Shown here one piece after another: positions 1 to 11,020 of a stretch of 64,000 nt of DNA. Numbering within the stretch: the stretch's first letter is position 1; each line of letters opens with the position of its first letter. Under the pieces are notes generated by a model. The model saw only the letters and a program-made list of their open reading frames with translations. It had not been told where the DNA came from and searched no databases. A program made the position numbers and the translations under genes. Source of the stretch: Hysterangium stoloniferum (lineage: Eukaryota; Basidiomycota; Agaricomycetes; Hysterangiales; Hysterangiaceae); the NCBI GenBank assembly GCA_015178975.1, contig WHVD01000099.1:124001-188000 (forward strand), written 5' to 3'.

Positions 1-500
1 AAAGGAACGGACGCAATTCCACGCTGAAGTCGAGAGTGAGTTGTTGCCAGGGATCCAATTTCACGCTGGGTACAGCACTTTGCGGTGGAGAACTAGGGTA
101 AGCGACAGTGAAGAGCTTGCGCATGTGATGGCAGACTGAATGTGTGTGACGAAGTGTGGACAGACACATCTCAGGGTTGAGCGCAAACAACTGGTATTAT
201 CATGGTCGGATGTGTCGAGGTGTTGACAGACAGTCGTGTCGCAGTATTGCGGGTCGACACATCGAAGCCTTGACAAAGGATGGCAGATGTGATGGCATAC
301 ATGACGAGTACGCCGAAAAAGTAGACAGACACGACGAAGTGTGAAGAGATGCAACGAGGTGTAGACAGTCGCGGCGATCTGGCAAAGAAGACAAACGCGG
401 TGACACGCCGAAGTGGGCCGACGCGACGATGCGCCGAAGTGGAATGGGACAGATGCAACGACGCAACGACGCGCTGAAGTGGAGAGGCAGATGCTGAAAG
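1..500. repeat. Degenerate GC-rich short repeat
   Basis: A motif close to CGAAGTG or GCTGAAGTG recurs every few tens of bases, among them near 27, 150, 336, 400, 436 and 473, together with recurring 'gacagac' and 'gatgcaacgac' words. Spacing is irregular, so this is an old or diverged tandem repeat. Short reading frames occur on both strands, but none has codon structure I can recognise. The other copy is at about 19,860-20,373. Confidence 0.5.
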
Positions 501-984
501 GGAATATACTTGTTGCTCGGAAGAGCGACGCTATTGAACTAACTCGAAGTGCTGAGCGGCGTGTTGCATGTGGAGGGACGTGCTTAACAACTGTCTTGCC
601 AACGTAACTTCAACCTCCGTAAATGGAATGAGACCTCGTCCAAACGGCGTTGGGCCGCCTGGACAAGGAAGTTCCCACCATATTGAGTATGCAATGTCGT
701 CCATTTCTGCCATTATAGCTGAAGACCTAGAAATGGTGTGTTCAGCAGGCTGTTTGAACATGGTGGCACTCTGCGTTTGTTTGGTTGGGGTGTTGAATGT
801 CTGTTGTAAGGTGTTCGGTATCTGTATCGGTGTTGGTTTCTTAGAAATCCGATTCGGTTGGTGTGGTGGACTGTGTAGTAAGACTGGTGTTCGTGAGGGG
901 GTCGACGAGGATAGGAGGTAGTCCAATTTGGTATCTCCTTCTTGTCTCTGAGGGAGTATGTAATGGCGTGGTAACCGACAGCTA
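501..984. other. No recognised gene
   Basis: Overlapping short frames exist on both strands, but none resembles a known family and they mirror one another. Position next to a copia RNase H end suggests degraded upstream sequence of that element. Nothing else is supported. Confidence 0.4.
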
Positions 985-1232
985 TCTGTGAAGATAATCA
1001 AGGAACGATTGCGTTCGCTTATAATCAACGCGCCTTACGAAGAATGAAGCATATGGGAGTCACATGTCATTTTATTCGTCATTTAATCGAAAACGGAACG
1101 ATTCAACTCATCTATCGCTCGACTAAGGAAATGATCGCAGATATAATGACCAAGCCACTTTCCCCATCCATTCATTCCTATCACATCCAACGGCTAGGGC
1201 TTAGTGCTTCAAAACGCGAGGAATATTAGGAA
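985..1232 (+). mobile_element. Ty1/copia fragment C2: RNase H C-terminus
   Basis: The translation has the end of a copia RNase H domain: an AICEDNQGTIA block (DNQ carries a catalytic Asp), then RRMKHMGVTCHFIRHLIENG, then the typical end of the polyprotein around EMIADIMTKPLSP. Only this terminal part is present, so it is a fossil. A near-identical copy lies on the minus strand at 19,157-19,405. Confidence 0.85.
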
Positions 1233-1436
1233 AACGAGTTTTGAAGAACGAGGCGGACGAACAAAAATGAGAGAATGTGTCTTGAAATGACACAATCCGC
1301 TCTGTTTGATTTAAACCTCTTTCTGAACGTACTATTATATACACATAGTCTAGTAAGAAAAAGGACAAGGAAACAATGAAAAATGGAGTGGTAGAGCGAT
1401 TGAGCATTGTCAAAGACATGTAGTATTTGCATCGAA
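1233..1436 (+). mobile_element. Probable LTR piece of copia C2
   Basis: This directly follows the C2 polyprotein end, where a 3' LTR is expected. It carries a TATA-like 'tatatac' and resembles, in reverse complement, the sequence at 21,400-21,525, with shared words around 'gtcattacgagacacatt' and 'actcgtttcctaata'. Exact LTR borders are not visible. It ends against the poly(T) of the neighbouring SINE. Confidence 0.5.
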
Positions 1437-1697
1437 TTTTTTTTTTTTTTTTTTTTTTTGGAGGTGGACAACGATCAAACGCGACTTAAAAACGCGTCGC
1501 GCTGATGCAGTACAATCCTCCCAGGAAGAAATGCATTTACGCAGACCCACTGGGGGTACTGTGGGGCTCAGCGACAAGCGCCCTACCCACTAAAACTCCC
1601 TGGTGACTTTGTGGGATTTTAACCCACGACCTGAACAGGCGGTCGGCATAACGCGAGACCAGGATTGACGGCACATGCCACTTAGCCGTCGCACCCC
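1437..1697 (-). mobile_element. tRNA-derived SINE with poly(A) tail
   Basis: Read on the minus strand, this starts with a tRNA-like head. It has an A-box-like GGCTAAGTGGC and a B-box-like GGGTTAAAATCCC about 60 bp apart, fitting an RNA polymerase III promoter. An unrelated body follows, then a hairpin-prone GCGACGCG...GTCGC segment, and a 23-bp poly(T) on the plus strand, which is the poly(A) tail. The head-to-box spacing suggests a tRNA with a long variable arm. The twin copy is at 18,688-18,949. No clear TSD was found. Confidence 0.75.
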
Positions 1698-1839
1698 TTT
1701 CTTTGATACGCACCTCACATGTCTGAGAAGATGTATTATCAGAAAAAGGAACGGATGGTAAAGACAAAGGATGCTTACCTTTCATTCATGATCATGTGTG
1801 AACTTACGCCATGCCGATCTAAAATAAGTAAAAAACAAG

Positions 1840-2548
1840 ATCGCCAGAGAACAAGAAAGACCGCCAGAGAGAACAAGAAAGATCAACAGACAGAATAACA
1901 TTGACAGACAGAATAACATTGACAGACAGAATAACATTGACAGACAGAATAACATTGACAGACAGAATAACATTGACAGACAGAATAACATTGACAGACA
2001 GAATAACATCGCCAGACAGACAAGGTCGCCAGACAGACAAGGTCGCCAGACAGACAAGGTCGCCAGACAGAACGATATATATTTATCTGAGGTATATTAT
2101 AAGCATTGAGTCGTAATAAGGCGAGAGCGATACTCACTTCATTTTTGTTCCTTGTCGGTTGGTTCCCCTGTAGTTTGAACGATAAGTGAAGGACAAGAAA
2201 GACCGCCAGAGAGAACAAGAAAGATCAACAGACAGAATAACATTGACAGACAGAATAACATTGACAGACAGAATAACATTGACAGACAGAATAACATTGA
2301 CAGACAGAATAACATCGCCAGACAGACAAGGTCGCCAGACAGACAAGGTCGCCAGACAGACAAGGTCGCCAGACAGACAAGGTCGCCAGACAGACAAGGT
2401 CGCCAGAAAGACAAGGTCGCCAGACAGAACGATATATATTTATCTGAGGTATATTATAAGCATTGAGTCGTAATAAGGCGAGAGCGATACTCACTTCATT
2501 TTTGTTCCTTGTCGGTTGGTTCCCCTGTAGTTTGAACGATAAGTGAAG
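1840..2548. repeat. Two tandem copies of a ~355-bp block with 17- and 18-bp minisatellites
   Basis: Each block has a run of an 18-bp unit (ACATTGACAGACAGAATA) followed by a run of a 17-bp unit (GTCGCCAGACAGACAAG). A shared unique stretch of about 135 bp follows, ending '...gaacgataagtgaagga'. The block occurs twice here and once in the right arm. The two copies also differ in unit numbers: the first is richer in the 18-bp unit, the second in the 17-bp unit. Open frames across it are by-products of the periodicity. Confidence 0.92.
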
Positions 2549-4955
2549 GAATGAATAATTGACTTAAAAGTACTCGCCTTTTTTCTTGATCCATTAGGTG
2601 ACGGCGTACATGGGATGCGAGGGTACATAAAGAGTGAATCAGCGACTTGAGAGAACTTAAGGGGATGTGGGGGGATGTGGTAAAGGAGTGATACTGGAGT
2701 TAATCGCTGGTGACGGGTCTTTTATACGCTGAGAGATGCGACCATCGGTAGGCAAAATTCGGAACAATAGACTGCAATCCAGGATACTTGAGAGATACGA
2801 GGGTGACAACGACCATTCATTCTCTTATCCATATCACGTGGACTTGGCCATCGATCAGAACAACTATACGAAACGTTACAATACAAATTTCTTTATGGGT
2901 ACTTGCAACTTCATGGATTTATGAATGTAAGTATAGGCGTGGATTACCTCTGGAGTCGACTCAGGCAATGGTTGGCTATTTTCTTGGGATATGCCATGAC
3001 TCAACGCCCATTCCGAACTGACTTGGCCGCCGGAAACTTTCACATGCTCATTATGCATTGAATCCCATGATAAGTTTTCCCAGCCGGGCACTTTTAGCGT
3101 CCTACAAGACAAAAGGGGATTGATGAAGGGGCAGTAAATTGCTGACATGCCCGATAAATTCAAGCGCGATAGAACGCGTGTGTTATACCATTTTGATCCT
3201 TTCTGGCCTCGTGGAAGCCTCTCAAGCCGCCAGGTCTTGGATCAACCTCCCTGAGAAAACCAGTAGAATACACTCTTGGCCATTATGACCAGGAGAGACA
3301 TCATTACGATAGGAATTACATTGATACAGACTATTTGTGCCTTTAGGTCGGCGGGACGACCACAGTAGTGAGCAAATCACCTGAAGCTCGGGTGTTATCG
3401 TAGATAGGCTAGCTGGTTCTGAAATGGTAGCAATATCTTGCTTCTTTCAATAGAAAAATTTTCAAGGGCATCGATGACCCTCGATATCCCGACTTGGCGT
3501 CGGTGGCAGATGTTCAGTCCGATTCATTAGAGCCCTTTGCGCTCTCGAAAAGTTTCAAATCGTCCGTTTCATCATCCATGCGTATGCCAGTCGTGAGAGG
3601 CACACAGGAGGGGGGGGCACCAGCATATAGCGGAGGTGTTTCCTTGAAGACATTTCTCAGCTTAATGGAAGATCTCGTCGTGTCTTGAGGATCTCCGTTT
3701 AGTGCGGATATGTCAATAAGGTTACTGCCAGTATATCCCGATAATACCCACAGCTGATGCTGCGTTTTAACCAAGGACGACATTTAGTAACCACAAGCGA
3801 ATGGTGCAATAAAATAGCCGAATCCCGAATCTGCAGCGTGATCCCCCCCACAATCAAAAATGCCCGGTGTCATATCGTTCGAATATCGTTCGGAACACAG
3901 CTTAACACATAAAAGACGACTCTTTCTGTAGTTTTATAAAGTGATGGAGTCGCCGTTCAATGCTCAGGATTTCGAGGAGAATGCACACTGTCGTTCCAAG
4001 TTTATCAAATTGCAGCTAGCGCTCAGCCCCAAGCTAATACGATGACAGTTAATTTACTTGCCACGAAAGATGCCATGGGGTCCATGTGATACAATGGTAG
4101 AGTCGTCAATCTTTTAGATGCGCCAGTGACCATTTAGTTCTGAATAAACCGAGACGAAGATAGCAGAACAGGGCATGATCTGTTGGACGTCGTCCTAACC
4201 ACATTACCAATAGGAAGTTAAGACTATGGAGTCTCAAACCAGCTGGCCAATAAGAGTCTTTCTAGCTATCCCTTCATAAATTGAATACAAACTCCCAGTC
4301 TTCGAGAGTTCCATATGGACCCCAAGTCCAATAGCGTAGATAGTAAGAGCAGGAGACAAGCGAGATCCGCACGGCTCGCATATCAGACGATGTCAAAGAA
4401 ACGCCTTTGGAGTGGCCGTTTCGGTCGTGGTCGAAATGAACGAAACGATTGAAACGGCGAAGCGGGCCCGAAACCATTAATTTGGCATTTCCTTCGCTTA
4501 CGCCGGTTCCGCCTGTTGTTTCGCTGATCATTTTCGATACAACTTGACAAAACTCGGTGACGCACAATAACTTTGAGTTGCACTTCACGTCGTTTATGCC
4601 CGATCACATCGCTCCCGTTGATGCCCCGCTCAATCCTAGCCGCGTGTCACGGCTGAGTTCGAGTGTCGTCTGCCCTACTATAGTTTTTATCACAACTCCC
4701 GTCTGTGCTAGCCTTCGACATCTGACATCCCTTCTTTTCTCGACTTGTAATATGTACGCTAAATATCACCATAAGTACACATTATAGACCATCTCTGTTA
4801 CTAATTAGAAATATTTTCAATCAAAACTCCCAGGATAATTCGGAATGGTAAACGGGTGTTACACCAGCTTTCGTGTTGCATTGTAAGGTAAAACATTTTT
4901 CATCATATTTGCAAAGAGTGGATTTCCGAGCTTCAAAATGACGATTGACCTCCTC
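2549..4955. other. Anonymous repeat X, outer part (left arm)
   Basis: There is no recognisable gene. The region is matched by about 15,732-18,190 in the right arm and, diverged, by parts of 22,560-24,000, so it belongs to a repeated unit. A minus-strand stretch near 3,510-3,600 keeps the same frame (around DDETDDLKLFESAK) in the third copy. Overall nucleotide similarity is high there, so this is weak evidence for coding. A mixed C/G homopolymer tract sits near 3,610. Confidence 0.5.
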
Positions 4956-6380
4956 ATTTTTTGTTTTTTGTTTTGTTTTTTAATTCAGTTTTGTAGTCTG
5001 TCAGGGTTTCGGCCCATGGTCGAGTGTAATTACGAAGTAATATCAGCCGATCTTGCTATTAGCCCTACTATCTTCATTCCTGCATAGGCCCAAGGCGTGC
5101 GAATTTCAGTGAGAGCTGGCTTGTGAGTGAGGATATTTTGTGAGTAAATAGTGTCATCTTCCCATCTGTATGTCTTTCCTTCCTGCTGCGGAGGTGTCCT
5201 TGAATATGACTGTCGCATCAATACAGCGTATTAGGTGTGGGATCATGTCGGCGGAGCGTCGCTTTAGCATAGAAGGAGAACCCCTCTTTGCGAATCGACC
5301 TGTGCGGCTCGTGTGTAGGACATCGTACTAGAAAATTCCCAACTGTTTCATCTTTCGTCGGCCATGCTGGACATTTGGACGAATCTTCCTTCCCGGTTCC
5401 CCAGAGATGCTTTCGGAGTGGAGGCGTGCTCCGTGCGTAGCATGCTGGTTGTCCTGCGACATAGGTTCTCTGTGGACTTGTGGTAGCTCGACGAAGGCAG
5501 GGTATTATATTATCGATCCTTCGTAGCGTGAGGTATCTTGGCGACGAGTATACTTCTTCAGTATGCGTTTTTGCGAGCGCTTCTTCCTGTAACATCTTTA
5601 CCGCAGTGGAGTTTATTCCTCATCGTCTCCCTTCACAGCCTCTTTTGCACATTTGTCCGCCCTCTCATTCCCAGATCAGCTCCAGAGCCGGCACAGCCTC
5701 TTTGAATCGGGCCTTGTTCCCTCTGCCGTAGAATTTCGCCTAGAAGGTATTGTCCCGCAGATGACTTCTTAGTGAGGAGAACCATCATTACTGCCTGATC
5801 GTCGAGATTAATAACACCTCGAATCCGTGCGTCCTCGTTTTCAAGCATCTCTGTCCCCAGTAGTAACCCGACTGACTGCCTTTGCTTCGTAGACTGTGTG
5901 GCTACTGCTTTGCCCCAGCTGACATTTTAGCATGGCTACCTCGCTTCCGTCTCTAGACAGCACCCCTGCTGCTTCCACCGCCCCTTGGACAACTGAACCG
6001 TCTATGTATAGCTATACTCAGGCCGGATTGCCCTGCACTTCCTGAATGGACGCTTCTTTGTCTGGAGCCATGATGGTCACAGGGCTGATTCTCCAGGATA
6101 AAGGACGTTTGATTCCCTCGACTTCTTTCTCGGGTCAAAATGGAGCGCACTGGACAGCTCTTGGATGGGATATTTGTGTATATTACTGAGATTTTGGATG
6201 TCCGCACATGGTCTCTCAGTGGTGCGTTTTGCAAAGTTGTTAGTCTGACGGCGGCACGGTAACAAATTTTGTTTGCAGCGAACTGGATGGGTGTCAGCGT
6301 GAGTGTTGAGCATGTCAGTGGCCGTTGTTCTCATCGCACCTGTAGACTACAAGGCAGCTGCCCTCTAGACTCCAGCTAAC
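4956..6380 (-). mobile_element. Tad-like LINE, 3' end of ORF2 (left-arm copy)
   Basis: This is the mirror copy of 14,400-15,731. On the minus strand the remnants run in the order expected for a fungal Tad-clade LINE: the end of the RT region (GAMRTTATDML), an RNase H domain (YIDGSVVQGAVEAAGVL, then GNERADKCAKEAVKG), a C-terminal Cys/His-rich tail (near DSSKCPAW...ETVGNFLVRCP), and a T-rich plus-strand tract at 4,956-4,982, which is the A-rich 3' end. The frame is broken several times and the 5' part of ORF2 is missing. This copy keeps ~85 bp of 3' sequence absent from the right-arm copy. Confidence 0.75.
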
Positions 6381-8081
6381 TTGGACGCAATGCCAACCGA
6401 CCCGGTCGCCCCTTGTTACCCGGTTTCTGGCAGATGGGGGAAAACCAGATGTTAGCCGTCGAGGGGACTGGTGCCGCATGACTATCTAATTGGTTGTGCC
6501 AAGGTTTAACACCATGGTGGTATAACCATTATGATTGAAAATAGTCATGTGGAGAACAGCGATGATGGTTTGATAGTCGGGAAAGACGCCAACAACATGA
6601 CCTTCAGGTATTATTTCTTTCCTCGAATGTCTTACATGAATCTTATAGTGGACTTGATTGTTTAAAGACAGTTATCGCGACCCTTTTTCACGATGTTGGC
6701 GGCCCACATCGTGTTAACGTAATATTATCAGGCGAAGGAAACCATTGACTGTTTATGAGAGGCTGTTTAGGACCTGGAGACTCAGTTGCATTGTTGCGGA
6801 GAGGCGCTGTAAGTGAACTAAAGTTTGAGCTGGCGCAATTTCGGTTGTTTACACGTGGATCCCAGTATTATATACCGACATATTCTCGTCAAGAATGTGC
6901 TGTTCCTGGTACGTCTTTGCCGCTGCGGTTGATGTCCCTGGCACTTACATAACCAAATCATTTCAGATCTATGTCACCCAGAAGTATGGAGTTTTATGAA
7001 CCTTCGTCTATAAACCATAGAGTTACTAATACCTTATTCTCGTAGCCATGTCGTGCTGGCACCAACCCATATCGTTGTCAAAGATCTGTCTGTTGTCACT
7101 GAAAGTAGCGCTTCTCTGTACATGTCGTCCGCACTTCTACGACGACGAGTCTTCATTTCTCCCAGTACGACATCCCTTTTTACCATAAAATTCATTTAAG
7201 TGACTAATGGTGTTGGGTTCTAGCGCGTGGGTAGTCTTCTCCAGCCGGCACGAGCGTGTTTCTGACGAAGTTCGGTTATAATGTTTTCATGTCTCTCAAA
7301 ATCCAAAATAGCGAGACTGCACTGGGTATGTCTCGTTGTCTCGTTCGATGATAGAGGGTACTGAAATTAATTTCAAAGTATGGCATTACATGATAGTTGG
7401 GCGAGTGATTGCCAATGGCATTTGACCATCCGCTCCTTTTGCATATTCGTCGCGTGGGGAGGAACCAAATACATGGGAAAAAGGAAGTGAATAGTTTTGT
7501 TGTCTTACAAATTACGATTTGATGCCCATAGTATACAGAGTTGGATAAGGCCTGTGATGATCCCTTTCCTTCTCTGCCAAGGCAACATGACCAGGCCAAA
7601 TCTAGCGTCGATACACAGCCATCTGGTGGATTTGGTCAGTTCATGAATCGGAAATGGAGAACCAGGGAGTGACAGGAAACATTCCTGGCGTATGGTTCCT
7701 CCAGCGTGGACTTTATTTTATTATTGGAAGTGAAGAATTGAGGTGTTAATTTGTGATAGATAAAACACTCTCTTTTAGGGGTCGTTGTGTGATACAGCGC
7801 GACACGTTTGCGTCACGTGTCTGTGTGGTCCACTACGATCCACAGCCTCCGCATACATGCGGCGTCAAAAGCATTATATGCTGTAAGTCTGAGTTAGAAA
7901 GTTTTCCCTCCGTTCTCGTTTACATTCTACGAAACTGAGTATTGTTGTTATAGATTACTTTGTATCCCAACAGTCTGATATAGAGAGATTTTGAAAAAGT
8001 CTAATGATATCTTTAGGTCCGAATATTGAAAGCATGAGATAAGCGCCAAAGCTCATGGCAAAATAGCACCGCATTTATCCT
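6381..8081. other. Anonymous repeat X, inner part (left arm)
   Basis: No family was recognised. The region is matched by 12,696-14,399 on the opposite strand and partly by 21,688-22,560. A plus-strand frame at 6,755-6,952 and a minus-strand frame at 7,276-7,599 are open, but I recognise neither. The segment at about 7,785-7,950 contains a GCGACACG...CGTC word similar to the hairpin in the SINE body. Confidence 0.4.
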
Positions 8082-8488
8082 TGTTGAGTAGGAGACAAGA
8101 ATTCGAAAGGATTGAGTCTAAACACGAATCTCAGTGAGTGAGTGAATGACTTTCACTATATATTATAATACCTAAACACAAATCTATAAGACATTTTGTA
8201 AGTAATAGAATAAGAATAAGTGATTGTGCATATACCTCAGTGAGTGAGTGAATGACTTTCACTGAGGTATATGGCAAATTTCGTGTTCTTTTATTTACTT
8301 TGTAATTATTTAGGGAGTCTTTAGGAGAGTTGAAAAAAATTTAGATACTCGAAGTTTCTAGCCAATTGCATCATTAAGGAGAAATAAGGAGTTAGTTCCC
8401 CTTATCGCATTATGGTATATGCGCATACATTTGTCATTGTGGATTCAATCACAATTTCGGTTTATGCGAAGACTTGCTATTATTAACA
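8082..8488 (-). mobile_element. 3' LTR of copia C1 (left-arm copy)
   Basis: On the minus strand it starts TGTTAATAATAG directly at the end of the C1 polyprotein, just after a purine-rich GAGGGGAAG tract, and ends CTACTCAACA, giving 407 bp with TG...CA ends. The outer end coincides with the point where homology to the third X copy (21,688) begins, which supports the border. The mirror copy is at 12,289-12,695. Confidence 0.75.
8229..8273. repeat. Perfect 15-bp hairpin inside the C1 LTR
   Basis: CATATACCTCAGTGA is followed, after a 15-base loop, by its exact reverse complement. A further GTGAGTGAGTGAATGACTTTCACT word occurs about 90 bp away, so part of the hairpin is duplicated. The same hairpin is in the right arm at 12,504-12,548. 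It could act in LTR RNA structure or termination; that role is inference. Confidence 0.85.
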
Positions 8489-8936
8489 CTTCCCCTCAAG
8501 TCGAGTGTTGATAAGACCGAGTTTCGATGTGAAATAGATAAGTTTTGGGCGAGGTAAAGCTTTGGTGAATATATCTGCTGTCATATCTTTGGTAGGACAA
8601 TATGCGAGTGTAACTGTGCCATTTTCCACAATTTCGTATATGAACTTGTATCGTATATCAATGTGCTTCATTCGTCCTTGGAATCTGTTATTCTTTGATA
8701 TGATAATAGTAGCTTGATTGTTACAATGTAATGTGATTGATTTGGTGAATGGATGAAAAATTTCATTCATAAATTTGCAAATCCAGCATACCTCTTTGAT
8801 GGCATATGTGGCTGCAACGAATTCAGCCTCGGTGCTAGATAAAGTTACGAGTCTTTGTTTGTTTGAACTCCAAGAGAATGCTCCACCATTTAATAGAAAA
8901 CAATAGCCTGACATCGAGTGTCGATCCGGTTGTTGT
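8489..8936 (-). mobile_element. Ty1/copia fragment C1: RNase H (left-arm copy)
   Basis: The minus-strand frame encodes the copia RNase H end, with MSGYCFLLNGGAFSW, STEAEFVAA, the CNNQATIIISKN block and CPTKDMTADIFTKALP. It is the mirror of 11,842-12,294. Only the RNase H end is present on this arm, so it is a fossil. Confidence 0.88.
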
Positions 8937-8940
8937 CCCC

Positions 8941-9083
8941 TGTTACAACCGGAAATCCCGCCGGACTCTGGGCACTAACTTATATGCACCCACACCCTAT
9001 ACACACCCGTTATCAGTTCACCGGAATTCCCACCGGACTCTGTACATCAGACTCATCTATGTCCGTCTTCATTACATTGTGTA
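8941..9083. mobile_element. Partial S1-type LTR at the inner end of the left arm
   Basis: The reverse complement of the last ~143 bp of the S1 solo LTR (11,021-11,836) starts here at TGTTACAACCGG, adjoining the C1 RNase H piece at the same junction as in the right arm. Identity stops near 9,083, where L1 sequence begins. This junction marks the inner breakpoint of the inverted repeat. Confidence 0.85.
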
Positions 9084-10558
9084 TTCATGGCCCAGCCCTA
9101 AGTTTATTGAATTAATCAAGTACAAGCACTCAGATAATCCAATACAAATTATTTTCTCTATTAATAAATTATTTAACACCTTGTTAAATAACTATTAATA
9201 GTTACAAATAAGCATCCAAGAATATGAAGCTTTATATCAAGTGTCTGCTAAGTTACTGTGCATATATTCAGCTTCTAGCTCCTATTCTTGTCAGGAACCG
9301 GAAAACCCGCCGGCCTCCAGGTCCCCGGACCCCGTCCTACATGCTCCCGACCCTCTATATTGTATAGTAACAACCGGAGTTCCCACGGGAGCCTGCATGT
9401 CAACTTGTTTATGCCTGACTCTCTGTATGCACCCCACCTGTCTGCACCTAACCCTCCATGTCTCATACACCAGTCCTCAGACTCCGGACTCCACTCTATG
9501 TACACCCGACACTCTGTGTCTTATGTCCCAGTCACCGGACTCCGACTGGACTCCTGGAACCCCTCTAACAGAGCATAGAACCCCGCTCCTGTTATCTGTC
9601 TCTGCATCTCACACACCAGTCATCGGAAAACCCACTGGACTCCACCGGACCTCCTGCACATCAAACCTGTCTATACCCGACACTATCTTGTGCACCAAGT
9701 CACCGGACTCCGACCGGACTTCCAGAACCCCTCTAACTGAACCCCGCTCCAGTTATGGTTAAATGATCTGTCATGATTTGTTCTCCGCTCCCGTTCCATT
9801 CCGTCCCTAATTCCCAGTTTAGTATTTACTTGTTTCGTTTTATGTTTAATAGTTCTGCCTCTCATTAATGCCGGATTTGGTATGATTACATTTCACAGTC
9901 TATATAAGTCTGCTATATTCATGTACTTAGAATCCAGTTTCAATCTCGAACAAGTTTTCTCCCGAACAAGTTTGATCCTTGAACAGTCTCTAGTCCTCTT
10001 GTCTGTCTGCATGCTCGATTCCCAGAACTCCCATGGGAACTCCAGAATCTATACCTTCCTGTGTGCATTCTGTCAGTTCGAAATATGGACACCCGAATGA
10101 GTGTACGAGGGTGCAGCCTATAAGCTGAAGCCAAGTCCATCTCAGTCGTATCACCAGACTTTCTGGTAATTATCCTGATATCACCATTCCTTGTACTAAT
10201 AATCCCCAGAACTTTCCTGGGACCTATTACCCGGGGACTCTGTGGGAATATTCCCGGAAGCAAGTGTGTGTTCGGAATAGTTACCGGAAACCTCCACAGG
10301 ACTATCCGTGGAGCTTTGTTTGGGAACTTAACAATTCTCAAGGAATAGTCCTTTTATTTGCTAAAAGAGTCATATATTGTTCTATTGAACCTTTCAATAA
10401 TCAAAATAAGCATTGATTTGAGTTGTTTAAGCTTAATAGCGCAGCTCATTAATCTATCAGTATTTAAATTACTGGACCTTTGCTTGTTTTGTTGTTGAAG
10501 CTCTGTGACACTATAGCATATATTGAGCTATCTAAGAGAAACCCCTGAATACATTACA
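9084..10558 (-). mobile_element. L1-type LTR fragment, interrupted by S2
   Basis: Without the S2 insertion, this is the reverse complement of the start of the L1 LTRs at 38,188 and 46,485, sharing AGCTTCAACAA, the ATTAATAGTTA palindromic words and TGTATTCAGGGG. The L1 end at 10,558 (TGTAATG on the minus strand) abuts the C1 reverse transcriptase piece. The other LTR end is missing because the palindrome breakpoint cuts it. Confidence 0.85.
9289..10333 (+). mobile_element. Solo LTR S2 with 5-bp TSD ATTCT
   Basis: The element begins TGTCAGGAACC and ends GAACTTAACA, 1,045 bp, flanked by ATTCT at 9,284-9,288 and 10,334-10,338. The uninterrupted target is seen in other L1 copies (CCTATTCTCAAGG in reverse complement), which proves the borders. 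A TATA-like 'ctatataag' at about 9,900 suggests plus-strand transcription. It shares words such as 'cctataagctgaagccaagtcc' with S1 in reverse complement, so the two LTR families are related. Long frames across it are not supported as genes. Confidence 0.92.
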
Positions 10559-11015
10559 GTAGCCATGGATGACCTCACCCTCACTGCAAATACGAACAAA
10601 GGGATAATTCAAACAAAGGAGCAATTCAAATTATATTTCAAAATGAAGGATATGGGAGAATTACATTGGCTATTGAACATAGAGGTCAAATACGATATAA
10701 AAGTGCATACAATTTCATTCGGGCAAACTGCATATATCGACTTAATTATCAAAGGATTCAATTTACAAGATGCAGCCCCAATCGCACAGCCATTATTATC
10801 AAAAGAACAATGCCCTACTACACCAAGAGAGTGCGAAAATATGAAGAATATTCCATATCACGAAGCCATTGGTTCGTTAATGTGGGCTGCAATGGGTACA
10901 AGACCAGATATTGCTTTTGCAGTATCTATTTTATCTCAATTTATGGAGAATCCAGGATGAATACATTGGGAAGCAACAAAAAGAGTACTAAAATATTTGA
11001 AGGGAACACGAGAGT
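10559..11015 (+). mobile_element. Ty1/copia fragment C1: reverse transcriptase part
   Basis: The translation contains the copia RT catalytic region around AMDDLTLTANT (a variant of the YVDD box), KMKDMGELHWLLNIEV, and the conserved GSLMWAAMGTRPDIAFAVSILSQF segment that precedes RNase H. The upstream polyprotein is absent, since L1 sequence abuts it. S1 separates it from the RNase H piece at 11,842. It is a fossil. Confidence 0.9.
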
Positions 11016-11020
11016 GGGGA

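Larger units (their letters stand above)
1..9083. repeat. Left arm of a ~20-kb inverted repeat
   Basis: This stretch is the reverse complement of about 11,699-20,373 over its whole length. Near the centre, paired positions sum to 20,777 (8,488 pairs with 12,289); at the window edge they sum to about 20,373. The offset comes from an extra ~355-bp tandem copy at 2.2-2.5 kb and other indels. One of these is ~85 bp near 5.1-5.2 kb that is present here and absent from the right arm. Substitutions are sparse. The match still holds at base 4, so the arm probably continues beyond the window. The inner end lies inside an S1-type LTR. Confidence 0.95.

Noticed and set aside
1782-2494. Several 70-110-codon frames on both strands
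   Set aside because: They exist only because 17- and 18-bp repeats lack stops; no composition or family support.
9241-9762. 173-codon frame as a gene
   Set aside because: It lies within solo LTR S2, and related frames in S1 are not conserved as protein.
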